Assembly (NCBI RefSeq): GCF_007990445.1
Contig: NZ_AP019841.1
Coordinates: forward strand, 1,178,001 to 1,242,000
Length of the DNA stretch: 64,000 bases
Direction of reading: 5' to 3'
Origin: Leptotrichia wadei
GTDB taxonomy: Bacteria; Fusobacteriota; Fusobacteriia; Fusobacteriales; Leptotrichiaceae
The notes beneath the pieces were generated by a model. That model ran no database searches, had not been told where the DNA came from, and saw only the letters and a program-made list of their open reading frames with translations. This document shows positions 1 through 8,504 of the stretch, in pieces (the stretch's first letter is position 1; each line of letters opens with the position of its first letter). The translations under genes were made by a program, and so were the position numbers.

Positions 1-1732
1 CACTCCCTTCTGTCTGAGATTCGTAAACTTCACGATATACGTTGCTCATTTTAATTAGTTCATCGTGTGTTCCTGCAGCTGTAATAACTCCATCCTCCAA
101 AACTAATATTTTATCAGAATCCTTTATTGATGAGATTCTTTGACCAATAATAATTTTTGTAATATGTGGCAATTCATTTTTAAAGGCTTCTCTTATTAGT
201 TTATCTGTTTTTGTGTCAACTGCACTGGTTGAATCATCTAAAATTAATATTTTTGGAGATTTTAGCAAAGCTCTTGCAATACATAGCCTTTGTCTTTGCC
301 CTCCAGACACATTTGCTCCGCCACGTTCAATACGAGTATCGTACTTTTTAGGAAATTTTTGGATAAATTCATCAGCCTGTGCCAATTTACAGGCATGTTC
401 CATTTCCTCATCAGTCGCATTCTCATTTCCCCAACGTAAATTGTCCTTTATACTTCCTGAAAACAGCACATTTTTTTGAAGAACCATCGCCACATTGTCA
501 CGAAGCGTCTTTATATCGTAATCTTTAACATTAACTCCTCCAACTAAAAGTTCTCCATCTAAAACATCATACAGTCTTGGAATTAACTGAACAAGAGCCG
601 ATTTTGCACTTCCAGTTCCACCGATAATCCCAATAGTTTCTCCAGATTTTATTTCCAGATTTATTTTTGTCAAATTTAGCACTTCAGGATTATTGCTGTA
701 ACTAAAGTCAACATTTTTAAATAAAATCGAACCATCTTTTACTTCAGTTATTCCATTTTCAGGGTTTTTAATGCTAGGCTCTTCATTTAAAACCATTGCG
801 ATTCTATCTCCTGATGCTCTTGAAAATACAATGTTTACAAGCATCATTGCGAGCATAAGAAGACTCATAAGAATATTTGTTGTATAGGCAAATAAACTTG
901 TCAATTCTCCAGTTGTCAATTCACGCACGACAATCATCTTTGCACCAAACCAGGAAAGCAGCAAAATACATGAAAATACAGTCAGCTGCATTACTGGAGA
1001 TACAAAAATTATAATGTTTTCTCCCTTTAATAGCATATTCTTCAAATTTTCCGTTGCCTTTTTAAATTTTCCTGTTTCATATTTTTCACGGATATATGCT
1101 TTTACAACACGGATTCCGTTAATGTTTTCCTGCAAACTGGCATTAATGTCGTCATATTTTCTAATTGCTGCAGTAAATATTGGATGAACTTTAAAAATGA
1201 TAAAAGCTAGAAAAGTTCCTAAAAATAAAACTGCAACAACAAATATCATTGACAGTCCTGGATTTATCATAAAGGACATAAATATTGCAACACACATCAT
1301 AAGCGGAGCCCTTACAAATCCTCTTATTAATAGTTGAAATGAATTTTGGATATTATTAACATCTGTTGTAAATCTTGTAATAAGTCCAGCTGTAGAAAAT
1401 CTATCAATATTTGTAAACGAAAATGACTGTATTTTAGAAAACAAATCCTTTCTCAAATTTTTAGCAAATCCAGCCGAAGCATAAGAAGCATATTTACTGG
1501 CTTGTATTCCCGATAACAGCGACAACATCGCCACTCCCAGCGTTATAAGGCCCATAACGATAATAAAATTCATATCACCTTTTCCGTTATTTCCGTTAAG
1601 CCCATTGTCTATAATCATTGCCATAAGCGTCGGAATAAGCATTTCAAAAATAACTTCTATTCCAATGAATATAGGCGAAATCAATGCACTTTTTTTATAT
1701 TCCCTAAGACTGGAAAATAATTTTTTTAACAT
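1..1732 (-). CDS. ABC multidrug-type exporter half-transporter, degenerate-site subunit (3' end off window)
   Basis: Reading left from an ATG at 1732, the frame is open to the window edge, giving about 577 residues. An N-terminal six-helix transmembrane domain is followed by a nucleotide-binding domain. Walker A is GGTGSAKS (about residues 365-372), the signature is SGGQRQR (about 477) and Walker B ends LILDD. The residue after the Walker B aspartate is Asp, not the catalytic Glu, and the H-loop reads GQRISSI with Gln in place of His. That pattern is known for the degenerate half of heterodimeric exporters such as TM287/288 or BmrCD, so a partner with a canonical site is expected just downstream, outside the window. 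The visible end is close to the usual C-terminus. The substrate cannot be told. Confidence 0.88.
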   Translation of the reverse strand, partial: MLKKLFSSLREYKKSALISPIFIGIEVIFEMLIPTLMAMIIDNGLNGNNGKGDMNFIIVMGLITLGVAMLSLLSGIQASKYASYASAGFAKNLRKDLFSKIQSFSFTNIDRFSTAGLITRFTTDVNNIQNSFQLLIRGFVRAPLMMCVAIFMSFMINPGLSMIFVVAVLFLGTFLAFIIFKVHPIFTAAIRKYDDINASLQENINGIRVVKAYIREKYETGKFKKATENLKNMLLKGENIIIFVSPVMQLTVFSCILLLSWFGAKMIVVRELTTGELTSLFAYTTNILMSLLMLAMMLVNIVFSRASGDRIAMVLNEEPSIKNPENGITEVKDGSILFKNVDFSYSNNPEVLNLTKINLEIKSGETIGIIGGTGSAKSALVQLIPRLYDVLDGELLVGGVNVKDYDIKTLRDNVAMVLQKNVLFSGSIKDNLRWGNENATDEEMEHACKLAQADEFIQKFPKKYDTRIERGGANVSGGQRQRLCIARALLKSPKILILDDSTSAVDTKTDKLIREAFKNELPHITKIIIGQRISSIKDSDKILVLEDGVITAAGTHDELIKMSNVYREVYESQTEGS

Positions 1733-1881
1733 TTAAATAAACACCTTTCCTTTCTTTTGATTTTTTTTATTAGAATAAATTAACTTATACTATTTCCATT
1801 TATTAACCAGCGAACTGGATATAAATTTCTTTTTTTATATTATATTACTCTCAATTTTAGTAGAATAATCAATATAAATTT

Positions 1882-1927
1882 AAAAGCACGAAACTTATTT
1901 TTTAATTAATAAATCTCAGTGCTTTTT
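1882..1927 (-). terminator. Rho-independent terminator after the esterase gene
   Basis: The arms AAAAGCAC (1882-1889) and GTGCTTTT (1919-1926) pair, and the inner flanks GAAACTTATT and GAGATTTATT-type sequence extend the stem to about 19 bp. U-rich tracts occur on both sides, so it may work in both directions. It lies 41 bases past the esterase stop codon. Confidence 0.6.
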
Positions 1928-1967
1928 TATTTAGTTATTTAAAAATTTTAATATTTATGATTCAAAC

Positions 1968-2705
1968 TTAAATATCCAAATGTTCCATAAAATATCTTAT
2001 TTGCAATCTCCACCAGTCCCAGTCGTGGGCTACATCATAACCCCAGAAATCTGTCCATGCTGGAACTTGTTTTTCATAAAGAATGTGTGCTAATTCCCTA
2101 TTACTTGGAAGCAGTTCACCTTCCCATGCACCTTGCCCAATACATATAATGATATTTTTTTGTCTATACAAATCTAAATAATAATGATCCCAAGGCATAT
2201 TTCTCAAGAAATCAACAACAGAGTTGTTATAAACTAAATCATCCTTATAATCTCCAAAGAACATTGACGCATCAAACATTCCGCTTAGTGAAATTAATGT
2301 GTCAAATAAGTCAGGTCTACGGAAAAATAAAATTCCCGCATGTGCTCCACCCATACTGCACCCTGTCACAATAATGTCACTTCTCCAAGAAATATCCTGA
2401 ATTCTAGGTACAAATTCATTTGCAATATAATTAAACCATCTTTCCTGCATTTCTATTCTGTATCTTGGGTCACCGTTAATGTCTGACCAGCTTTCCCTGT
2501 CAACACTTCCCACACAGAATAATTGCAATCTTCCTTGCTCAATATAGTCTGATAAGACATCTACCATCCCAAATTCTTCATATTGATTGCAATCTCCATC
2601 TTGTGAAGGAAATACTAAAACTGGCTTCCCAGCATGTCCATATCTTTTAAATTCCATTTCTCTTCCAAGATTATGACTATATTCTTTTCTGTATTCTACT
2701 TGCAT
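1968..2705 (-). CDS. Putative alpha/beta-hydrolase esterase (esterase D/PF00756 type)
   Basis: This is a 245-residue soluble protein. The nucleophile elbow GCSMGG places the catalytic serine at residue 117, and a late histidine in DVAHDWDWW (about residue 225) fits the catalytic His. Its length is normal for small PF00756 esterases. The ATG follows a GGGAG ribosome site. It begins 21 bases after the ATP-grasp gene and should be co-transcribed with it, so both may act on the same small molecule or peptide. The substrate is unknown. The family assignment is fairly secure and the pathway is open. Confidence 0.75.
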   Translation of the reverse strand: MQVEYRKEYSHNLGREMEFKRYGHAGKPVLVFPSQDGDCNQYEEFGMVDVLSDYIEQGRLQLFCVGSVDRESWSDINGDPRYRIEMQERWFNYIANEFVPRIQDISWRSDIIVTGCSMGGAHAGILFFRRPDLFDTLISLSGMFDASMFFGDYKDDLVYNNSVVDFLRNMPWDHYYLDLYRQKNIIICIGQGAWEGELLPSNRELAHILYEKQVPAWTDFWGYDVAHDWDWWRLQIRYFMEHLDI

Positions 2706-2726
2706 TTTTTCTCCCTATAATTTTTT

Positions 2727-3926
2727 TTATGCCTTTTCATGTATAAAGTTTATAAACTCTTCCATTTCCTCTTTTGTAGCAAATTTTGCTGTATACATAT
2801 AATTTCCCATAGCTTCTGAAAAAATATCAGGCATTCTTTCATCCATTACAATCGCATTTCCATATTTTTGCTTAATTTCATCATGTGAATGAACATAATT
2901 GTTATTATCACGACGGCTGGCATAAACACAGTAATTTTTTTCTAAGTCTTCATTCAAGTTTGCATTTCTAATTTCATCAAAAGCTACCATATCAGCCCAA
3001 ATTTGATAAACATCTGTATTATTGGCATAGTTGTACATATCAGGAGTATACCCGCCTGCAGGACGCATATTTGCTTCCAGCCCAATATAATCACCTTTTT
3101 TACCTAATCCATCCTTATCTTCATTAAGTTTAAAAAATTCCAAGTGAACAAATCTGCTTTTCACTCCAAATCCTTTTATAGATTTTCTTCCTGCATCCAG
3201 CAATTTTTCAGGCATTTTCTTTTGCACATAATAAAAAACATCAAGCCCGTCATTTACAACATCCATAATTGCAGGTTCAAATATACCAGTTTCAAAAAGA
3301 GGATTACCATTAGAGTCAATAATGGCATCGTAAGATACAAGATCTCCATCAACATACTCTTCCATAATATATTTTACATCTTTATTACGATTTTCAAAAA
3401 ATGCCTTTAACTCTTCTTCATTTTTAATTTTATGAGTATCGCTCGCTCCAACTCCATTGTCAGGCTTGGTTACAACTGGATACCCGACTTTTTCAATAAA
3501 TTTTTTCGCTTTTGTAGGTGTTGTCACTAATGAAAAATCGGCAAACGGCACTTTTGCCTTCTTATACGCTTTTTTCATTTTCGATTTTTCTTTAATATTA
3601 GCAATCTTGTCAGCTTTTATTCCTGTTGTAATATTAAAATCAGAACGAAGCTGTGCATCTTGTGCAAGCCAGTATTCATTATTAGATTCAAGCCAGTCTA
3701 TTTTTCCATATTTATGAGTAAAAAAAGCCACTGCCTTCAATACTTCATCATAATTTTCAAGACTAGAAACCTTATAATATTCAGTCAAGCTGTCCTTTAA
3801 TTTTTGATCCAGCTGATCATATTCTACATCTGCTATCCCTAATATATTTACTCCATTTTTTTTCAATCTATCACAAAATTCCCAGTTTGTTTTTGGAAAT
3901 TGTGGTGAAATATAAACGAAATTCAT
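2727..3926 (-). CDS. ATP-grasp family ligase-like protein
   Basis: A 399-residue protein with a pre-ATP-grasp Rossmann-like N-terminus (starting MNFVYISPQFPKTN) and an ATP-grasp core at about residues 105-310. The core carries the segments YPVVTKPDNGVGASDT and IMEEYVDGDLVSYDA, and later LEANMRPAGG, which fits the metal-binding strand. ATP-grasp enzymes join a carboxylate to an amine or similar nucleophile through an acyl-phosphate. The start is supported by AAGGAGATG upstream and by a promoter at 3984-4013. It leads a two-gene unit with the esterase. It is often annotated as a carbamoyl-phosphate-synthase-like protein, but no glutaminase or second synthase half is present. Confidence 0.75.
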   Translation of the reverse strand: MNFVYISPQFPKTNWEFCDRLKKNGVNILGIADVEYDQLDQKLKDSLTEYYKVSSLENYDEVLKAVAFFTHKYGKIDWLESNNEYWLAQDAQLRSDFNITTGIKADKIANIKEKSKMKKAYKKAKVPFADFSLVTTPTKAKKFIEKVGYPVVTKPDNGVGASDTHKIKNEEELKAFFENRNKDVKYIMEEYVDGDLVSYDAIIDSNGNPLFETGIFEPAIMDVVNDGLDVFYYVQKKMPEKLLDAGRKSIKGFGVKSRFVHLEFFKLNEDKDGLGKKGDYIGLEANMRPAGGYTPDMYNYANNTDVYQIWADMVAFDEIRNANLNEDLEKNYCVYASRRDNNNYVHSHDEIKQKYGNAIVMDERMPDIFSEAMGNYMYTAKFATKEEMEEFINFIHEKA

Positions 3927-3983
3927 TTTCTATTCATCTCCTTAATTTATTTATAAATGATTTAATTAAATTAACTGTATTTC

Positions 3984-4013
3984 ATTATATCATAAAAAAT
4001 ATATATTTTACAA
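3984..4013 (-). promoter_or_regulatory. Sigma-70-type promoter for the ATP-grasp/esterase unit
   Basis: On the minus strand TTGTAA (4008-4013) is followed after 18 bases by TATAAT (3984-3989). The expected start lies near 3977, giving a leader of about 50 bases. Confidence 0.55.
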
Positions 4014-4325
4014 GTCGATTATGATACAAATTTCTCAATTTTTTAAATATAACTTTTTAATACTTGATTATTTTTTTCTAATATTTCTATATTTTCAAAC
4101 TTTCAACAATTCTAAAATTTTTAAATCCTAATCTTTAGGTCTCTTTATTCGTGCTATTATTACATATTTCTCTAATGAATCAAATATACTAAAATTGCTA
4201 TTGCTATTTTGCTATTTTAAAGTTCAATTTTTTTAATAAATATAATTGCAAATTTTATTCTCAAAAAAACTATTTAAAACTTGGTTAAAAGTGATTCCTT
4301 AAATATATTTCGTATACTTCAAAAA
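4014..4325. other. Gene-free AT-rich spacer
   Basis: No open frame with a ribosome site and no clear hairpin was found between the ATP-grasp promoter and the MITE. It is very AT-rich on both strands. Confidence 0.5.
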
Positions 4326-4416
4326 GGATGTGTAAAAATTTTTGTATAAATAGAACAGCAAAGTATTAAATTTACTGGATTTATCTATTAGTTTACACAA
4401 AATTATGAACACTCTC
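4326..4416. mobile_element. Small MITE with IS256-like terminal inverted repeats
   Basis: The left end GGATGTGTAAAAATTTTTGT and the right end, read on the other strand as GAGAGTGTTCATAATTTTGT, are imperfect inverted repeats (about 16 of 21 positions agree over the core GTGT...TTTTGTNTAAA). They enclose about 45 bases with no coding capacity. The inner TTTACACA and outer CACTC pattern recalls IS256-family ends. A related palindrome occurs at 48722-48772. The assignment is by eye. Confidence 0.45.
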
Positions 4417-4547
4417 TTCAAAAGGCAACGAACACTCCTTCAATTTATAATTTATAAAATTCAATATTCTCTCTGCATCTTTCTCATCCTCGATAATCAT
4501 TCCTCTGTTTTTAAAAATTTGCATGTCAAAAATTTATGTTTCGTCAT
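4393..4547 (-). pseudogene. Decayed small gene cut by the MITE
   Basis: An ATG at 4547 follows a good AGGAG site and encodes [16 protein letters not shown] before a stop. The -1 frame then continues as [15 protein letters not shown] to ESVHNFV, where translation runs into the terminal repeat of the MITE and stops at 4393. This looks like a small gene that lost its 3' end to the element and later gained a frameshift. The product is not recognised. It lies just beyond the terminator of the DUF697 gene. Confidence 0.35.
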
Positions 4548-4565
4548 TATAATAATTTCTCCTAT

Positions 4566-4618
4566 AAAAAAGCCCTGCGTAGGCATACTAACCTTGTATT
4601 ATTTAAAATACTGCAGGG
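4566..4618 (-). terminator. Terminator of the phosphatase/DUF697 cassette
   Basis: On the minus strand CCCTGC (4613-4618) pairs with GCAGGG (4573-4578) and is followed directly by a run of six T. A small inner hairpin GTATTTTAAATAATAC lies in the loop. Confidence 0.65.
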
Positions 4619-4673
4619 GGTTTGATATATTTTATTTTATATTATTTTTTTGAAAATGTCAATTGGGAATTTT

Positions 4674-5261
4674 TTATTTCTTAGGTGGTTTAAAATTATT
4701 TTTAAATTCCTCAACAATATCATCCATATCAAGATAGTTAGTTGGTCTTCCTTCTTTAATATATCTAATACACAAATTTTTCAATGTTATTATGTAAGCT
4801 TCTCCCATAGCTTTTGTTATAGCAGCGGCTGTTCCGATTGAAGCCACTGAACCAACAATAGGAATAAATTTTAATAGATTAGAAGCTACTGTTCTTCCAA
4901 TCATAGAAGCACCAATAACAGTTCCTAGTCCACTAACAATCATTTTAGCTTCTGTTTCAACATTAAATTTTTCATTTATTTGATAGATCATATTTAACTG
5001 TATTCCTGAAATAGGAATCGCATCTGCAAAAGGTATTGGTATAACTCCTACTCCACCTGCTGCTACAGAACTCATATCAACAATTTCTCTCGCTTTCTTT
5101 TCTTGATACTCTACTTCTTCAATTTCTTCTTCTTGCTTTCTTTTTTTCTCTATTCTTTCATTCTCTTGATCTATTTCCTCGTCTTTTCCTGCTTCCTTTT
5201 TTAAATTGTTTAATTCTTTTTTAAGTTTTTCAAATTCATCATCATAATAATTTCCACTCAT
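4674..5261 (-). CDS. DUF697-like membrane-associated protein with N-terminal coiled coil
   Basis: 195 residues. Residues 1-60 are highly charged (KK/EE-rich) and should form a coiled coil. Residues 65-165 match the DUF697 pattern: a Gly/Ala-rich hairpin containing IPIPFADAIPISGIQLNMIYQI, a second hydrophobic stretch, LLKFIPIVGS, then an Ala-rich helix ending in a YI/IRYI segment. DUF697 domains usually sit behind a GTPase domain (YcjF and Era-like proteins); here there is no GTPase on the same chain or nearby. The start has a GGAGATACTGAAA-ATG ribosome site. It is the last gene of a four-gene unit, 29 bases after the previous one. The function is unknown. Confidence 0.6.
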   Translation of the reverse strand: MSGNYYDDEFEKLKKELNNLKKEAGKDEEIDQENERIEKKRKQEEEIEEVEYQEKKAREIVDMSSVAAGGVGVIPIPFADAIPISGIQLNMIYQINEKFNVETEAKMIVSGLGTVIGASMIGRTVASNLLKFIPIVGSVASIGTAAAITKAMGEAYIITLKNLCIRYIKEGRPTNYLDMDDIVEEFKNNFKPPKK

Positions 5262-5290
5262 TTTCAGTATCTCCTATTTTTTATTTAATA

Positions 5291-6631
5291 TTATTTTTTT
5301 AATAACTCATCTAATTCTTCTACAGAATAAATGATTTTTTCTTTTGAAACTCCCATTATTTTAGCATATTCAACACTATAAATCATTTGTTGAGTCGCAT
5401 TATTTTTTTTTGAAAAAGATTCAATTAATAATTTTTGTCTTTGTTTATATTCTTCTTGTACCTGTTGAATAAATTCATACAAAGTCTTTGTTATCTCTCT
5501 ATCGATTTTTTGTATTCTTTCGTAGAATTCTTTTATCAATTTTTGTTCATTTAAATTTTTAATTGTATTAAATATAGAATATAAAAACTTATCTAAATAT
5601 TCCTTTATGTAAGGACCATAACGTATAATTAATTCTTTAAATACTAACATTATTAATCTTACCCAAGCGACATAATTTAAATGGAGAATAAATTGTACCA
5701 TATTGCCACCTGAACGAAGTCCTGCATCAATACCATCTATTAAACAAAAAGTTGTATATCCTATAAGTAACATTAATCTCAGATCTCCGTGTTTTTCAGT
5801 TGGAATACATTCTTTCCAATCTTTCTTTTCAAAATATCTTTTTTTAATCACCCATAAACTTCTAATCATTAATTCTTGTATTAAAACAGGAATTGACATT
5901 GTTACTCCGAAACGGGCATCGTATCCTTCTTGAAAAACTCTTGTCATTGTTACAGCTAATGTTTGTCTATCATTTCCATTTTGAAATTTACCAAAATCAC
6001 ACATCAAAAATAATTCCATGAAAGGAATCGGTATTCCTGAACCTCTTCCAGCATTTATTTTTCCTCTTCCACCTGAACTTCCAGATAGATCAGACATTAT
6101 GTGTCCAATCCAATTACAGAATCCGCAAAATAATTTTTCAATAAAATTATTCCCTTTCAATTCAAATTTTCCATCTGATGTATCAATATTAAATATTTTC
6201 CCTTCACTAACAAATGTTGCAGTAGATGTAAATTGATTTAATATTGAAAAAAATAATCCAATGATATCAGGTGAATGGCTTAGTGATTTTATATGATGAT
6301 TTTTAGTTCCCATTTTAAATAATTTGTTTACATCGGTTGTATTTCTTTGATCATAGTTCACTCTAAACTTACCTTCAAGAAATCCTATCGCAGAAGCTAC
6401 ATTATTCTCATTATCTATTTTAGGTTTCCAACCACTCACTTTAGCAAATTTTTTTACTAATTCATCTGCTCCATCATCTGTCAAACTTCCTAATTTACTT
6501 AAACTAGGATTTCCAACAAAAAAGACATCAATAATTCCTGCAATAGCTCCACTAAAGCCAGCAATCATGAAATCATATCTATCACAGGTCGACAACTTCC
6601 ATTCTTTTTCTTTTAATTCGTACTTATTCAT
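5291..6631 (-). CDS. Conserved protein of unknown function with hydrophobic segments
   Basis: 446 residues from the ATG at 6631; a TTG at 6640 is also possible but sits too close to the AGGAG. The first codons overlap the stop of the preceding gene by 8 bases, so translation is coupled. Features visible are an N-terminal hydrophobic Gly/Ala stretch (FMIAGFSGAIAGIIDVFFVG), a His/Ser segment (NHHIKSLSHSPD), a Gly-rich turn (SGSSGGRGKINAGRGSGIPI), hydrophobic helices at about 225-335 and a C-terminal coiled coil (about 345-446). I do not recognise a named family. The order of motifs suggests a membrane-bound or membrane-inserting protein rather than a soluble enzyme. Confidence 0.55.
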   Translation of the reverse strand: MNKYELKEKEWKLSTCDRYDFMIAGFSGAIAGIIDVFFVGNPSLSKLGSLTDDGADELVKKFAKVSGWKPKIDNENNVASAIGFLEGKFRVNYDQRNTTDVNKLFKMGTKNHHIKSLSHSPDIIGLFFSILNQFTSTATFVSEGKIFNIDTSDGKFELKGNNFIEKLFCGFCNWIGHIMSDLSGSSGGRGKINAGRGSGIPIPFMELFLMCDFGKFQNGNDRQTLAVTMTRVFQEGYDARFGVTMSIPVLIQELMIRSLWVIKKRYFEKKDWKECIPTEKHGDLRLMLLIGYTTFCLIDGIDAGLRSGGNMVQFILHLNYVAWVRLIMLVFKELIIRYGPYIKEYLDKFLYSIFNTIKNLNEQKLIKEFYERIQKIDREITKTLYEFIQQVQEEYKQRQKLLIESFSKKNNATQQMIYSVEYAKIMGVSKEKIIYSVEELDELLKK

Positions 6632-7469
6632 TTGACACAAATTCTCCTATTTTAGTCGATAACGATTCAGAAATATTCATTAATGTTGCTAATTTTTCTT
6701 TATTTTCTATCGAAAATTGATTATAATCATTTTTATATTTTATTAATTCAAATCCATTTTCAATATTATTAGAAATTTCTTTTATTTCTTTTTCAGACAT
6801 TAAAACTTTAATATCTAATTTCATTATTTTCATCATTTCTTTTTTTATTTCTAATATTTGTTCTTCAATTTTATCAGCAGCTTCTTTATTTTTACCATTT
6901 AAGATCAATCCAGCACCTAATAATGCACTTCCTCCTATAGCCCAACCTATTGGTCCTGCTAATGCTAGAAGCGCTTCCCCACCTACAATTCCACCTCCTC
7001 CTGCAGCTAATGCTCCTCCACCAAGCCAGGCTAATGCAGCATTTGTTGCAGCAGCACCTGATAAACTTGCTATTGCTGTTCCAGTAGAAGCCGTTCCAAA
7101 CGTTGTTGCTATTGCCATCGCCGCCGTTGGAGCAAATGCAGCGACTCCTGCACCAGCTAATGCTCCTGCACCAGCCACAGCTGTTGGAACTACTTTTGCT
7201 TGATTAACCTCTTTTGCTACTTCTTCAATTTTATTGTCAAATTTTTTTATATTCATCTCTATTTTACCTAAAATAGTTTCAAACTCTATTGGTTTATTTG
7301 ACAACTTCTGAATATAACTACTAAAATTTTTAAGTATTTCAACAGCATATACTTTTTTCTCATATAATGATTCAGAGTGATTTACAGTATTAGCTAATGT
7401 TCTTTTGTAATCTTCATATACTTCCTCTAAATCTTTTTTTGCTCTTTCTTTCAATTCTGCGTTAAACAT
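6624..7469 (-). CDS. Coiled-coil protein with a long glycine-zipper hydrophobic core
   Basis: 281 residues: charged helices at 1-90, a continuous Gly/Ala-rich hydrophobic block of about 100 residues (95-195, including AWLGGGALAAGGGGIVGGEA and LAGPIGWAIGGSALLGAG), then another charged helical region to the end. This coil/hydrophobic hairpin/coil plan is seen in alpha-helical pore formers and in membrane-anchoring parts of dynamin-like proteins, but no GTPase is present. An AGGAG site precedes the ATG by 8 bases. It lies 11 bases after the phosphatase gene and overlaps the next. The family name is not known to me, and any pore or membrane-remodelling role is an inference from composition. Confidence 0.55.
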   Translation of the reverse strand: MFNAELKERAKKDLEEVYEDYKRTLANTVNHSESLYEKKVYAVEILKNFSSYIQKLSNKPIEFETILGKIEMNIKKFDNKIEEVAKEVNQAKVVPTAVAGAGALAGAGVAAFAPTAAMAIATTFGTASTGTAIASLSGAAATNAALAWLGGGALAAGGGGIVGGEALLALAGPIGWAIGGSALLGAGLILNGKNKEAADKIEEQILEIKKEMMKIMKLDIKVLMSEKEIKEISNNIENGFELIKYKNDYNQFSIENKEKLATLMNISESLSTKIGEFVSNE

Positions 7470-7480
7470 ATTTTATTCTC

Positions 7481-8397
7481 CTACTTTTCCAATATTCTTT
7501 TTAATCCAATTAATTTTTTTAGATTTTCTTTAACTTCTAATAAATTTTGTTCATCTTTTTTTGTTTTATCTGTTTTATTTTCTAAATCTATTATATATTC
7601 TTTATAATCCTCAATCAATTTTTCATATTCTTTTTTTCTTTCTTCAGTTAATTTCTTTTTTATTTGTTTTATATCAAATTTTTCTATTTTAATATTATTG
7701 TTTTTTAAAACAAATAATTTCTTTTCCTTTAACTCAACACATCTTAAAACATCAGTAAAAAAACATCCTGAATCTAAATTTATACAATTATTTTTAATGC
7801 TAATATCTTTTTGTGGGGTATGACCATAATATACGATTTTTCCTGTATTATTTTTTTATACCAATCATCTCGAGTCCATAATAAATATTTAATTTCTTGA
7901 TCTTCCAAATTTTTAGAAAAATCAATTCCTGCATGAACAAATAAATGATTTTCACTCTCAACGATATGAGGCATTTTTTCAATAAAATTAAATAACCATT
8001 TTTCTTCATAGAATTTATTATTTTTCCAATATTCATCTATTGTTTTTTTCTTCTGTTTGATGTTCAAAAAAGATTTTACAGTAACATTTCCACCATTATA
8101 TAACCAATTTAAACGAGAATTTTCATCATTTATTGATTCAAAAAGCATATTTTCGTGATTTCCCATTAAGTGAATAATATTGTAACCTTTTTGAATCATT
8201 TCTTCATACCAATTATATAACTCAAAAGAAAATTTCCCTCTATCACAACTATCTCCAAGAATCAGTAGTAAATCTTCTTTTTTCAAATCTATTTTTTCTA
8301 TTAGTTTTTCAAACAAATCGAATCTTCCATGAATATCTGTCAAAACAAAAATTTTTTGATAATCATCTTCTTTAATTTTTCTTATATTTAGTCCCAT
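7481..8397 (-). pseudogene. Calcineurin-like (PP1/PP2A-type) phosphatase split by a -1 frameshift
   Basis: Motifs in order: LTDIHGRFD (metal ligands), LILGDSCDRG, MGNHE and HLFVHAGID, as in bacterial serine/threonine or Ap4A-type phosphatases. The frame breaks at a run of seven A (7851-7857 on the plus strand). Re-reading one A restores VYYGHTPQKD, the conserved GHTP motif, then LDSGCF and a charged coiled-coil tail to a TAG at 7481, for about 305 residues in total. Without the shift the protein ends at 7780 with a meaningless tail and lacks GHTP. Slippage on the A7 tract, true decay and an assembly error are all possible. The start is taken as the ATG at 8397; a TTG at 8415 is in frame. It heads the four-gene cassette. 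Confidence 0.7.
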
Positions 8398-8458
8398 TTT
8401 TCCATCATCTTCCAAAGTATTAAAATTAATTTTTATTTATAATTTAAGCTTTGTTAAT

Positions 8459-8487
8459 ATTATACCTCAAATAAAAGATTTTTACAA
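8459..8487 (-). promoter_or_regulatory. Promoter of the phosphatase cassette
   Basis: Minus strand TTGTAA (8482-8487), 17-base spacer, TATAAT (8459-8464). The start is predicted near 8452, about 55 bases before the phosphatase ATG. It gives the cassette its own transcription start, separate from queH. Confidence 0.6.
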
Positions 8488-8504
8488 TTTATTTTATAAA
8501 AATC

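Noticed and set aside
213-479. Plus-strand 88-codon frame at the left edge
   Set aside because: It is antisense to the ABC nucleotide-binding domain, whose motifs are clear on the other strand.
1806-1820. CCAGCGAACTGG near the ABC gene as another IS605 right-end remnant
   Set aside because: It shares only 11 bases with the solo end at 45231 and lacks the conserved hairpin and AGCTTCTTGGG block; chance is likely.
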